64,000 nucleotides of DNA, from NCBI RefSeq assembly GCF_000719135.1, contig NZ_JOEK01000009.1:310001-374000 (forward strand). The letters are read 5' to 3'. Positions within the stretch are counted from its first letter, which is position 1; every line of letters starts with the position of its first letter. This DNA is from Streptomyces avicenniae. GTDB lineage: Bacteria > Actinomycetota > Actinomycetes > Streptomycetales > Streptomycetaceae. Positions 56,410 to 64,000 of the stretch are shown piece by piece. The translations under genes and the position numbers were made by a program. The notes below the pieces were generated by a model that saw nothing but the letters and a program-made list of their open reading frames with translations, ran no database searches and was not told the origin of the DNA.

Positions 56410-58419
56410 TCACACCCCGCTGGAGCGGTACGCGAGCCCCTCGGCGGTGACCTGGTAGAGGTAGACGGCCGGGCCCGTCCCCGTGTAGTTCCCCGCCGCG
56501 TCGAAGGCGAGCTGCCTGCCGATGCCCCAACGGGCCGCGTGCCGCAGCCCGGCGACGAGCGCGTCCCTCGTGAGCGGTCCGCGCCCCCGCAGCCGCGCCA
56601 TCGCGTCCGTCAGGAAGCGGACCGCGTCGTACGCCTCCACCGCGTACGGGTCGGGGCGCGCGCCGAAGCGGCCCTCGTGCGCTGCGGTGAAGCCCTTGCC
56701 CGCCGGGTCGGCGGTCGGGTCGCTGTAGGGGGTGACGAAGTGCCAGCCCTCGGCGGCGTCGCCCGCCTCGGCGAAGAACGGCGGCGCCAGCGCCTCCTGC
56801 GTGGCCAGCCCGACGCCGGTGAAGCCCGCCTTGCGCAGCGCGGCGGCCAGGCGGCCCGCGCTGCGGGCGGGGCCCACGTGCAGGACGGTGTCGGCGTGCT
56901 TAGCGACCAGCCAGGCCGCGGCCGGTCCCAGGGCCCCCGACGCGGGTACGCGGACGGTCGGCAGCACCGTGATCCGGTGCTCGCCGAGCGCGGCGCGGAC
57001 GACGTCGGTGCGCGGCCCGCCGGAGCGGCCCGACTCCGCCGGTTCCACCAACCCGACGCGCCCCGCGCCGAGTTCGGCGCCGATCAGCCGCGCCACGGCC
57101 CGTCCCGCCTGCGCGCTGCCCGGCCTGCCGCGCAGCACGGTGTCGTGGCCGCGGCCCGGCTCGAACCCGCCGGGTGACAGCGCGAGCAGCGGCAGCCGTG
57201 CCCGCGCGTACAGGGCGGTCACGGCGCCCGCGACGTCGTCGGTGGTCGGGCCGATGACGGCCATCACCGACGTGTCGGCGGCCAGTTCGCGGGCCAGCAG
57301 GGCGCCGCGCTGCGGATCGCCGCCGTCGTCCACGGTCCGCGCCGTGACGGTGAACGGGAGGGTGCGCAGGAGGGCCAGCTCCTCCACGGCGAGCGTCACG
57401 CCGTGCCGCTGTCCTGTGCCGAACACGGAGTGCGGGCCGCTGAGATCGGCCTGGAGGCCGATGGTGTAGTGCTCGCCTGGGGCGCCGCCGCCCCGGCGGC
57501 GGGTCAGGGCCGCGGTCCCCGCGGCGGCCAGGGCGACGGCCGCGACGCCGATCAGCGCGCCCGCGCGGCGGCGGGGTAACGGCCCGGCGCCGGGCGGGAC
57601 TTCCGGCGTCACGTCCGCGTCGGACGCGGCCCCTTCCGGGTCGGGCAGCGGCGCGGCGTACCGGTCCGCGACGTCCTGGGCGAGCGGTGCGGGGAGCCAG
57701 CCGAAGCGGCGGCGTTCGGCCAACTCCGCGCACAGGTCGGCGGCGGTGGGCCGTACGACGGGGTCGGCCGCCAGGCACGCCTGGACGATCTCGCGGAGCG
57801 CGCGCGGCACGTCGGCGAGGTCCGGGGGCTCGCACGTTTCCCCACCGGTGGGGGCCGGGCGGCCCGCCGCCGCGACGGCGAGCACGTGCCCGAGCCCGAG
57901 GATGTCGCGCGCCGCGTCCGTGCCGGGGCCCGACGGGACGGTTCCGCTGCCGCCGAAGCCGGTGAGCCGGGGCCCGTCCGTGGCCAGGATGATGTGGCCC
58001 GGCCGTACGTCGCGGTGGGCGAGCCCGGCGGCGTGCACGGCCCGCAGCGCCTGCGCGAGGGCCGCGCCGAGGATGCGTGTGCTGCGGACGGGCAGGGGGC
58101 CGCGTGTGGCGACGGCGCGGGGCAGCGTCGGGCCTGGCAGGTAGGGGTAGGCGGCCCAGATGGTCCGGCCCGCCGTGTCGGCCGCCATGACGGTGACGAG
58201 GTGGGGGTGCCGCACGTGGCGCGCGGCGGCCACGTCGCGTTCGAAGCGGGGGCGGAAGCCGGGGGCGCGGACGTGCTCAGGCCTGATCACCTTCAGCGCG
58301 ACGGGCGCGTCGTCCTGCGCGCGGGCGAGGTGGACGACGCCGGTACGGCCCTCGGCCAGCTGCCCCAACAGCCGATAGGCCCCGATCCGCCGTGGGTACG
58401 ACGGTTCCAGGTCCTTCAC
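56410..58419 (-). CDS. Pseudokinase-like Ser/Thr kinase fused to a type 1 solute-binding domain
   Basis: 669 residues, GTG start. Residues 12-255 resemble a Hanks-type kinase: VALKVI keeps the ATP lysine. However, the catalytic loop is HRDVRPGH (usual Lys and Asn replaced by Arg and His), DFG is GFG, and the glycine loop is LAEGRTG. Metal binding is therefore probably lost. After a linker and one membrane helix (AGALIGVAAVALAAAGTAAL, about 288-307) comes a LivJ-like binding domain (HYTIGLQADLSGPHSVFGTGQRHGVTLAVEE...) outside the cell. The layout is a one-pass receptor: external ligand domain, internal kinase-like domain. No transporter genes are beside it. Confidence 0.87.
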   Translation of the reverse strand: MKDLEPSYPRRIGAYRLLGQLAEGRTGVVHLARAQDDAPVALKVIRPEHVRAPGFRPRFERDVAAARHVRHPHLVTVMAADTAGRTIWAAYPYLPGPTLPRAVATRGPLPVRSTRILGAALAQALRAVHAAGLAHRDVRPGHIILATDGPRLTGFGGSGTVPSGPGTDAARDILGLGHVLAVAAAGRPAPTGGETCEPPDLADVPRALREIVQACLAADPVVRPTAADLCAELAERRRFGWLPAPLAQDVADRYAAPLPDPEGAASDADVTPEVPPGAGPLPRRRAGALIGVAAVALAAAGTAALTRRRGGGAPGEHYTIGLQADLSGPHSVFGTGQRHGVTLAVEELALLRTLPFTVTARTVDDGGDPQRGALLARELAADTSVMAVIGPTTDDVAGAVTALYARARLPLLALSPGGFEPGRGHDTVLRGRPGSAQAGRAVARLIGAELGAGRVGLVEPAESGRSGGPRTDVVRAALGEHRITVLPTVRVPASGALGPAAAWLVAKHADTVLHVGPARSAGRLAAALRKAGFTGVGLATQEALAPPFFAEAGDAAEGWHFVTPYSDPTADPAGKGFTAAHEGRFGARPDPYAVEAYDAVRFLTDAMARLRGRGPLTRDALVAGLRHAARWGIGRQLAFDAAGNYTGTGPAVYLYQVTAEGLAYRSSGV

Positions 58420-58600
58420 GCGCCTCGTTCTCCCGGTTCGCGCGGCGCGGACTTCCGGCGCCGGGCGTCACCTTAGCGTTTCCACGCGGCGACGCACCGT
58501 GCAAGCGGGGTGAATTGCGCGCCTGTGCGGATGATTGCCCGGACAGATGACGGCGCGCCATCTCGCCCACGCGCCGTACGGGGGCGCGTGGGCGGGCGGC

Positions 58601-58900
58601 TCAGCGGCGCCCGGGGCCGGTCAGCCCGGCCGTGCGGGTGAGGACGGGCGCGGAGTCGGGCGCGGGCATGGGGTGGTCGAAGCATTCGAGCCGCAACTCG
58701 CCGCGCAGGTCGTCCAGTTCATCGACCGCACCGGCGAGGAGTTCGGCGGCCCAGTCGGCGAGCGTGCCGGTGGCGAGTGCCTGATTCGGCACGGGCGTGA
58801 GCGGGCCGGGGCCCATCGGGAGCCACGGGCTGCCTCCCGCATCGCGGTGCGTCAGCCGCCACCAGTACGGCGTCCACGGCCCGCGCCACTCCACCGTCAT
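58601..58900 (-). CDS. Hypothetical protein, 99 residues
   Basis: Not recognised. Trp-rich start (VEWRGPWTPYWWRLTHRD) and an acidic helical second half (WAAELLAGAVDELDDLRGELRLECFDHP). ATG 58900 overlaps the upstream stop by four bases (ATGA), which strongly supports that it is real and co-translated with the membrane protein. No signal peptide or membrane helix. Confidence 0.7.
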   Translation of the reverse strand: MTVEWRGPWTPYWWRLTHRDAGGSPWLPMGPGPLTPVPNQALATGTLADWAAELLAGAVDELDDLRGELRLECFDHPMPAPDSAPVLTRTAGLTGPGRR

Positions 58901-59397
58901 GTCGGAGTCCGGTTCTTGGACCTCGCGTACTGCCCTGCGGGCGCCGCCCGTTCGCGACGCTCCGACTCCACACCCGCCGCGACGAAGAGCGCGGCCGTCG
59001 TCAACGCGGCGCCGAACACCGCCGGGTTGACGTACGCGGGCACGTCGTCGGTGGCGTAGCTGCTGCCGTCGGCCCTCGTGCACACGAACCGCAGCGGCAC
59101 GTAGTCGAGGTGGTGGCCGGTGATCTCTGGCCGGTCCTGCCAGCCCTCCGTGCGGCACTCCTGCGGCGGCGACGAGTCGGTGCCCCCGCTCGACGCGGTG
59201 GCGTCCGAGAGCCAGCCGTTGAGCATCCCCCACGCGTACAGGGCCACCGTGAGCGCGCCGACGAGCGTCGCCAGGCCGCGCAACAGGCTTACGGACCGGG
59301 GGCGTTCCCCGTCGCGCCGCAGCAGCGCCCTGACGCCGCGCCAGGCGAGCACGGGGACGGCCGCGAGCAGGCACAGGGTCAGGAGCAGGGGAAGCAT
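58897..59397 (-). CDS. Hypothetical membrane protein, 166 residues
   Basis: Not recognised. Three hydrophobic segments: residues 1-20 (MLPLLLTLCLLAAVPVLAW), about 43-62 (LATLVGALTVALYAWGMLNG) and about 125-147. An extracytoplasmic loop between the second and third contains a Cys pair (QECRTEG; RFVCTRADG) that could form a disulfide. ATG 59397 has GAGG eight bases upstream; a GTG two codons earlier is also possible. Coupled to the 99-residue gene. Confidence 0.72.
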   Translation of the reverse strand: MLPLLLTLCLLAAVPVLAWRGVRALLRRDGERPRSVSLLRGLATLVGALTVALYAWGMLNGWLSDATASSGGTDSSPPQECRTEGWQDRPEITGHHLDYVPLRFVCTRADGSSYATDDVPAYVNPAVFGAALTTAALFVAAGVESERRERAAPAGQYARSKNRTPT

Positions 59398-59523
59398 GCG
59401 CACCGCCTCAAGGTTCTTCCGCCATGTGCGGCGAAGGCAGGAAGGGTCATCCGCCGAGTGGAGCAGAGACGGGCCAGGCCGCCTGTGACGCGGCCCACAC
59501 GAAGGGTCGCAGGTCTGTCACAG

Positions 59524-60204
59524 TCACGCCGCGCGCAGTGCCGCCCGGCATGCGTGGTCGGCGGCGCGGGTGGTCTCCGGGAGGCGGAAGCCGCGCGTCG
59601 TCAGGTGCAGGGTGTGGGCGTAGGCGTCGTCGAGCGTCGTGCGGTGGCCGGCCGAGACGAAGACGGGCTTCACGCCGTCACGGGTGCGCAGCGCGCCGCC
59701 GACCTCGTCGGGGCCGTCGAGCAGCGGCGACCGGTCGCCACGGCGCGGCCCAGGGGGCTCGTACGTGAAGAGGAACGGCGTCTTCGCGACGCCGATCGCG
59801 GGCAGCCCCGTCAGCACGCCGAGATGGCTGGCGAGCCCGAAGCGGCGCGGGTGCGCGATGCCGTACCCGTCGCAGACGACGAGGTCGGGCGTACGACTCA
59901 GCCTGCCCAACGCGTCAAGCGCGGCGGGCAGTTCGCGGAAGGCCAGCAGCCCGGGCAGGTAGGGGAACGGCACGGGCCCCACGGCCGTCGCCGTCTCGGT
60001 GACGGCGAGGGTGGCCGCGTCCAGCAGGACGGCCGCCGCGGCGACGACGCCCCGCTCGTCGTCGTACGCCACGTCCACCCCGGCCACGAGGGTCCCGGGG
60101 GCGCCGGGGCGCGGCCCCGAGGAGTCGAGGACGGTCAGCGCGCGCAGCCGCAGCTGCGTGGCCGTCGCCTCCTCCTCGGTGGCCGGGGTGGTGTGGTCGA
60201 TCAC
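59524..60204 (-). CDS. nfi: Endonuclease V
   Basis: 226 residues. Catalytic Asp in VAGVDVAYDD (near 43), the PYxPGxLxFRE motif as FPYLPGLLAFRE, and DGYGIAHPRRFGLASHLG (second catalytic Asp) are all present. It nicks DNA (or RNA) one base 3' of inosine, repairing deaminated adenine. GTG start 60204. It lies just downstream of glyA (28-base gap) and may be read from the same transcript. Confidence 0.95.
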   Translation of the reverse strand: MIDHTTPATEEEATATQLRLRALTVLDSSGPRPGAPGTLVAGVDVAYDDERGVVAAAAVLLDAATLAVTETATAVGPVPFPYLPGLLAFRELPAALDALGRLSRTPDLVVCDGYGIAHPRRFGLASHLGVLTGLPAIGVAKTPFLFTYEPPGPRRGDRSPLLDGPDEVGGALRTRDGVKPVFVSAGHRTTLDDAYAHTLHLTTRGFRLPETTRAADHACRAALRAA

Positions 60205-60210
60205 CGTCGT

Positions 60211-60240
60211 GTCAGCTCAGCTCAGCTCGGGTCAGCTCAG
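60211..60240. repeat. Short imperfect repeat at the nfi-glyA junction
   Basis: gtcagctcag occurs at 60211-60220 and 60231-60240 with ctcagctcgg between. It spans the gap and the last codons of glyA. Confidence 0.6.
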
Positions 60241-61692
60241 GTCGATGCCCGGGTAGAGCGGGTGCTTGGCGAGCAGGTCGGCGGAGCGGTCCGCGACCTG
60301 CGCCGCGACGCCGTCCTCCAGCACGTAGGTGGCCTTGGACGCGGCGCCGCTCTTGGCCGTGCCGGGGGTGGTGCGGGACAGGACCGTGTGGATCAGGTCG
60401 GCGACCTCGTCCATGCCGTCCGTGGTCAGGCCACGGGTGGTGAGAGCGGGGGTGCCGATGCGGATGCCGGAGGTGTACCAGGCGCCGTTCGGGTCGCGCG
60501 GGATGGCGTTGCGGTTGGTGACGATGCCCGCGTCCAGCAGGGCGCCCTCGGCCTGGCGGCCGGTGAGGCCGTAGCCGGAGACGTCGATCAGCGCGAGGTG
60601 GTTGTCGGTGCCGCCGGTGACGAGGCGGGCGCCGCGCCGCGTCAGACCCTCGGCGAGGGCGCGGGAGTTGTCCACGATGCGCTGCGCGTAGTCGCGGAAC
60701 GCGGGCTGCCGCGCCTCGGCGAGCGCGACGGCCTTCGCCGCCATGACGTGCGGCAGCGGGCCGCCCAGCACCATCGGGCAGCCGCGGTCCACCTGGTCGG
60801 CGAGCGAGTCGTCGCACAGCACCATGCCGCCGCGCGGGCCGCGCAGCGACTTGTGCGTGGTGGTGGTGACGATCTGGGCGTGCGGCACCGGGTCGAAGTC
60901 GCCGGTGAGCACCTTGCCCGCGACGAGCCCGGCGAAGTGCGCCATGTCCACCATGAGCGTGGCGCCCACCTCGTCGGCGATCTCCCGCATGACGCGGAAG
61001 TTGACCAGGCGCGGGTAGGCGGAGTACCCGGCGATGAGGATCAGCGGGCGGAACTCGCGGGCCGCCGCGCGGACCGCGTCGTAGTCCAGCAGGCCCGTCT
61101 CCGGGTCCGTGCCGTAGCTGCGCTGGTCGAACATCTTGCCGGAGATGTTGGGGCGGAAGCCGTGCGTGAGGTGGCCGCCCGCGTCCAGGGACATGCCCAG
61201 CATCCGCTGGTCGCCCAGCTCGCGGCGCAGCGCCGACCAGTCGGCGTCGTCCAGGTCGTTCACCTGGCGCACACCCGCCCGCTCCAGCGCCGGGCTCTCG
61301 ACGCGCGAGGCGAGCACCGCCCAGAACGCGACGAGGTTCGCGTCGATCCCCGAGTGCGGCTGGACGTAGGCGTGCCGGGCGCCGAACAGCTCGCGCGCGT
61401 GCTCGGCGGCGATCGACTCGACGGTGTCCACGTTGCGGCAGCCCGCGTAGAAGCGGCGGCCGACCGTGCCCTCGGCGTACTTGTCGCTCATCCAGTTGCC
61501 CATGGTGAGCAGCACGGCGGGCGAGGCGTAGTTCTCGCTGGCGATGAGTTTGAGCGACGCGCGCTGGTCCTCGATCTCGCGGCCGATGGCGTCGGCGATG
61601 CGCGGCTCGACGCCGCGGACGACGTCCAGGCTGTCGCGGAACGCGGCGGACGCGGTCTCGGCGGTCGAGCGCTGCGGGGATTCCGTGGTCAT
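60232..61692 (-). CDS. glyA: Serine hydroxymethyltransferase
   Basis: 486 residues, PLP enzyme converting serine plus tetrahydrofolate to glycine plus methylene-[25 protein letters not shown] and the PLP lysine in [15 protein letters not shown] (near 279) are present. It is longer than the usual ~420 residues because of an insert (about 130-210, [22 protein letters not shown]...), a form I recall in some Streptomyces. ATG 61692 has AGGAGG. Upstream is a ZTP riboswitch, tying expression to folate/purine status. Confidence 0.96.
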   Translation of the reverse strand: MTTESPQRSTAETASAAFRDSLDVVRGVEPRIADAIGREIEDQRASLKLIASENYASPAVLLTMGNWMSDKYAEGTVGRRFYAGCRNVDTVESIAAEHARELFGARHAYVQPHSGIDANLVAFWAVLASRVESPALERAGVRQVNDLDDADWSALRRELGDQRMLGMSLDAGGHLTHGFRPNISGKMFDQRSYGTDPETGLLDYDAVRAAAREFRPLILIAGYSAYPRLVNFRVMREIADEVGATLMVDMAHFAGLVAGKVLTGDFDPVPHAQIVTTTTHKSLRGPRGGMVLCDDSLADQVDRGCPMVLGGPLPHVMAAKAVALAEARQPAFRDYAQRIVDNSRALAEGLTRRGARLVTGGTDNHLALIDVSGYGLTGRQAEGALLDAGIVTNRNAIPRDPNGAWYTSGIRIGTPALTTRGLTTDGMDEVADLIHTVLSRTTPGTAKSGAASKATYVLEDGVAAQVADRSADLLAKHPLYPGIDLS

Positions 61693-61713
61693 GGGGCCTC
61701 CTGAGAGTGAGTG

Positions 61714-61804
61714 GCGACAGCCCAGGCGCACGGCTCCTCATCGCTCCGACGGGGGGCCGCTCCCCAATGGTTGTCCATCTTCGACGCGCCAGTCACGGCC
61801 CGGT
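61714..61804 (-). ncRNA. ZTP (pfl) riboswitch upstream of glyA
   Basis: The RNA (minus strand) reads GGGCCGUGACUGGCG at its 5' end (about 61802-61786), then a hairpin AUGG-acaa-CCAU running into UGGGGAGCGGCCC, and the conserved GCGCCUGGGC near 61729-61720. GGGCCG pairs with CGGCCC, compensating for the GGGUCG/CGACCC pair I recall from the consensus. These are the invariant blocks of the ZTP-sensing class, known upstream of glyA and purine/folate genes. The 3' block lies about 25 bases before the AGGAGG, so translational control is likely. A -10-like TACCCT (61808-61813) would place the RNA start at its 5' edge. Confidence 0.88.
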
Positions 61805-61922
61805 GCGAGGGTAGCACCGCGCCCTCCGGGCGGCGGGGGCCGAGGTCGCGGAACGGCCGGGTCAGGTGCACCGTGGAGGGGCGGTGCGGCACCCCCTCGC
61901 CCGCCGCCGATCGGAGGCCAGG

Positions 61923-62144
61923 GTGAGCGAGCACGTCTACCGGGTGACGGAGATCGTCGGGTCGTCCAGCGAGAGCGTGGACGCGGCGATCAGGAACGGC
62001 GTCGCGCGCGCCTCGCGGACGCTGCGGCTGCTGGAGTGGTTCGAGGTGACGCAGGTGCGCGGGCACATCGAGGACGGCGCGGTGGCGCACTTCCAGGTGG
62101 GGCTGAAGGTCGGGTTCCGGCTGGACGGCGAGGCGGACGGCTGA
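61923..62144 (+). CDS. Dodecin family flavin-binding protein
   Basis: 73 residues. VYRVTEIVGSSSESVDAAIRNGVARASRTLRLLEWFEVTQVRG contains the dodecin signature, with the flavin-stacking Trp in EWFEV. Dodecins form hollow 12-mers that store FMN/riboflavin or CoA. The GTG start at 61923 has GGAGG five bases before; the frame continues open upstream. Divergent from glyA and convergent with the sugar kinase. Confidence 0.93.
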   Translation: MSEHVYRVTEIVGSSSESVDAAIRNGVARASRTLRLLEWFEVTQVRGHIEDGAVAHFQVGLKVGFRLDGEADG

Positions 62145-62157
62145 CGCGTCGGCCGCG

Positions 62158-63063
62158 TCACAGAGCGGCCAGCTCCGCGCGGGTCGGCGGGTCCGCGCCG
62201 GGGCGCGTGCAGGTGACGGACGCGGCGGTCGCGCAGTGCGCCAGGACGGCCGAGAGCACCCCGGGATCGGTCGGCGGCCCGCCCTGTCCCGCGACGGCGT
62301 CGAGCAGCGCCGCCTGGAAGGCGTCCCCTGCCCCGACCGTGTCCACGACCGTGACCTCGGGGGCGGCGACGCGCACCTCGTGCGCCGCGGTGACGGCCAG
62401 CGCGCCGCGCGCGCCCAGGGTCACGGCGACGAGCCTCGGCCCCGCGTCCAGCAGCCGCCGCGCCGCATCGGCGGGCGGCGTGCCCGGGTAGAGCCAGGCC
62501 AGGTCCTCGTCGCTGGCCTTCAGCACGTCAACCGAGCTCGCGAGCGCGCGGCAGGCGGCCCGGTAGGCGTCGCGGTCGGGCTGGACGGCGGGCCGTACGT
62601 TCAGGTCGGCCGCGACGGTGACGCCGCGCTGCCGCTGCGCCCGGCACAGGTCGCGCACGCGCGCGGCGCCCGGCTCGACGACGACGGCGAGCGAGCCGGT
62701 GTGCAGGACGGCCGTGTCCTCGGGGACGGGCAGCTCGCGCGGGTCCCAGTCGGCGAGGAAGTCGTACGTCGCGCCGCCGTCCGCGCCGAGGTAGGCGAGC
62801 GCGACGACGGTGCGGTCCGTGCCGGACGGCACGCGCCGCACGTCCACGCCGATGTGGCCGAGGTGCGCGGCGACCAGCGCGCCCGGCGGGTCGTCGCCCC
62901 AGGCGGTGAGGAGGGTCGCAGGCCGCTCCAGCCGGTGCAGGCCGACGGCCACGTTGGCGGGGCTGCCGCCCGGCACGGCCCGCAGCTCGGTGGCGCCGGA
63001 GCGCCACAGCAGATCGACGAGTACCTCCCCGACGACGGTGACCCTTGTCCTGCTCTCGCTCAC
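62158..63063 (-). CDS. PfkB family carbohydrate kinase (fructokinase-like)
   Basis: 301 residues. PGGSPANVAVGLHRL near 37 (PfkB signature 1) and DTVGAGDAFQAALL near 250 (signature 2, with the catalytic Asp in GAGDAF). NVRPAV and VTLGARGALAV also fit. Fructokinase or ribokinase subfamily; the substrate is not assigned. GTG 63063 has GAGG upstream. Convergent with dodecin (13-base gap). Confidence 0.93.
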   Translation of the reverse strand: MSESRTRVTVVGEVLVDLLWRSGATELRAVPGGSPANVAVGLHRLERPATLLTAWGDDPPGALVAAHLGHIGVDVRRVPSGTDRTVVALAYLGADGGATYDFLADWDPRELPVPEDTAVLHTGSLAVVVEPGAARVRDLCRAQRQRGVTVAADLNVRPAVQPDRDAYRAACRALASSVDVLKASDEDLAWLYPGTPPADAARRLLDAGPRLVAVTLGARGALAVTAAHEVRVAAPEVTVVDTVGAGDAFQAALLDAVAGQGGPPTDPGVLSAVLAHCATAASVTCTRPGADPPTRAELAAL

Positions 63064-63208
63064 GCGGCCTCGACTCTCCACTGGGTTCCGCCCGGCGGCT
63101 CAGGCACGCCCCCTCCGTTACGGCGCGTGACCGGGCGGGGGCACGTGCCTGCGGGGTGCGGCGCGATGGAGCATCGCCCGGCGCTCCCGCCCCCGTCAAC
63201 ACGGACCG

Positions 63209-64000
63209 TCAGGCCGCGCGTGCGGTCGTCAGCAGGTGGGCGCTGGCGCCCAGCAGCGCGGGCGCGGTCTCGACGGCACGCAGGGCGGCCAGGACGGTGG
63301 CGCGCGCGGCGGGGTCGTCGAGCCGTTCCCGCATGTCGCCGATCAGCCAGGCGGGGCCTTCGAGACCGTGCGTGACGGCGCCGGGCAGCCCGGCTTCGGC
63401 GAACTCCTCGGCGAGCGCGGCCGGTTCGTGGAACCACGCCGTGGTGAAGCCCATGCTCCCGTCGGGCAGGTGGCCGGTGCGCACGTGCTCCAGCGTCCTG
63501 TCGAGCCGCCCCGGCGCGTACAGATGGCCCTGGAGCATGGCGTCGGTCAGCGGGGCCCAGCGGCTGATCGCGGCGGCGGCGACGAGCCCGCCGGGGCGGA
63601 CGGCGCGGCGTGCCTCGGTGAGGGCGCGCAGCCGGTCGGCGCGCTCCGGCAGGTGGTAGAGCGGGCCGAGGAGCAGCACGGCGTCGAACGAGGCGTCGGC
63701 GACCGGGAGTTGCCGCGCGTCGCCCGGCTCGGCGGTGAGGCCGTACGCCCTGGCCTGCGCGACGTGCGGCGCCACGGGGTCGAGGAGTACGGTCCGGTAC
63801 CCGTCGTCGCGGAGCCACCGGGAGTGGACGCCGCTGCCGCCGCCGACGTCGAGGACGCGCGCGGGTGGCGGGGGCAGCGTGCGCCGCAGGACGTCCTGGG
63901 TACGCCAGAGTTCGAGCCGGGTGTCCGCCGGGGCGCCGTCCCTGTCGGACAGACGGCCGTCCTCGCGGCCCTGGGCGTAGTAGGCGAGCACGTCGGGAGG
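63209..64000 (-). CDS. Class I SAM-dependent methyltransferase (5' end at window edge)
   Basis: About 260 residues visible. SAM-binding loop VLDVGGGSGVHSRWL (near 45), LLDPVAPHVAQA, GDARQLPVADASFDAVLLLGPLYHL (motifs II/III), then EARRAVRPGGLV. A GTG at 63991 could be the start, but the frame stays open to the edge (PPDVLAYY...), so the true start may lie beyond. Methyl-acceptor unknown. Confidence 0.88.
   Translation of the reverse strand, partial: PPDVLAYYAQGREDGRLSDRDGAPADTRLELWRTQDVLRRTLPPPPARVLDVGGGSGVHSRWLRDDGYRTVLLDPVAPHVAQARAYGLTAEPGDARQLPVADASFDAVLLLGPLYHLPERADRLRALTEARRAVRPGGLVAAAAISRWAPLTDAMLQGHLYAPGRLDRTLEHVRTGHLPDGSMGFTTAWFHEPAALAEEFAEAGLPGAVTHGLEGPAWLIGDMRERLDDPAARATVLAALRAVETAPALLGASAHLLTTARAA

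Overview
The window is high-GC actinobacterial chromosome and almost certainly comes from Streptomyces or a close relative. The evidence is the extreme third-position GC, frequent GTG starts, 4-base ATGA/GTGA gene overlaps, a CvnABC signalling set, an Rpf-LysM-M23 wall enzyme, a DUF574 methyltransferase, ROK and LacI regulators, and an idi / wall-polymer / hopanoid-precursor block. From memory, that block resembles the S. coelicolor idi-to-hopanoid region; this is unverified. I found no rRNA, tRNA, CRISPR, phage or insertion sequence.

Layout. 1-6.4 kb: a ROK-regulated sugar ABC importer (ATPase, permease, Tat-lipoprotein binding protein) with a Gfo/Idh/MocA oxidoreductase. 6.8-15.2 kb: a PAP2 membrane protein ending in a perfect terminator, an Rpf-type wall hydrolase with a structured leader, a methyltransferase overlapping a PAS-GGDEF-EAL c-di-GMP protein, a decayed anmK, and metG. 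15.2-18.3 kb: a conservon (cvnA-cvnB-cvnC) with a GAF protein where the CvnD GTPase is usually found. 18.4-23.6 kb: an AlkB-like dioxygenase, then polyprenyl synthetase-hpnE-hpnD-hpnC without a squalene-hopene cyclase. 23.7-30.8 kb: a run that looks like wall-glycopolymer synthesis and export (two CDP-alcohol phosphotransferases, nucleotidyltransferase, glycerol-1-phosphate-dehydrogenase-like enzyme, GT2, TagGH-type exporter). 31.2-37.5 kb: idi, an RsbW-like ATPase, an ABC exporter, an ABC-F protein with a leader hairpin, and an acyl-ACP desaturase with a palindromic operator. 37.7-40.8 kb: a NACHT NTPase with a leucine-rich C-terminus, which looks like a bacterial NLR (candidate antiphage protein). 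40.8-44.6 kb: tex, a TetR regulator, another RsbW-like ATPase. 44.6-50.2 kb: a beta-oxidation operon whose FadB-like protein has altered catalytic residues. 50.3-56.3 kb: ROK and LacI regulators, a secreted discoidin/glycoside-hydrolase protein and a secreted DUF1996 protein, with three copies of one palindromic operator. 56.4-64 kb: a pseudokinase fused to a solute-binding domain, two hypothetical proteins, endonuclease V, glyA behind a ZTP riboswitch, dodecin, a PfkB sugar kinase and a methyltransferase cut by the window edge.

The best targets for follow-up are the NACHT-LRR protein, the LacI promoter/operator set, the ZTP riboswitch of glyA, the cyclase-less hopanoid block, the FadB-like protein with lost catalytic residues, and the pseudokinase-binding protein fusion. 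Functions are assigned from motifs and context read by eye; no database search was possible.
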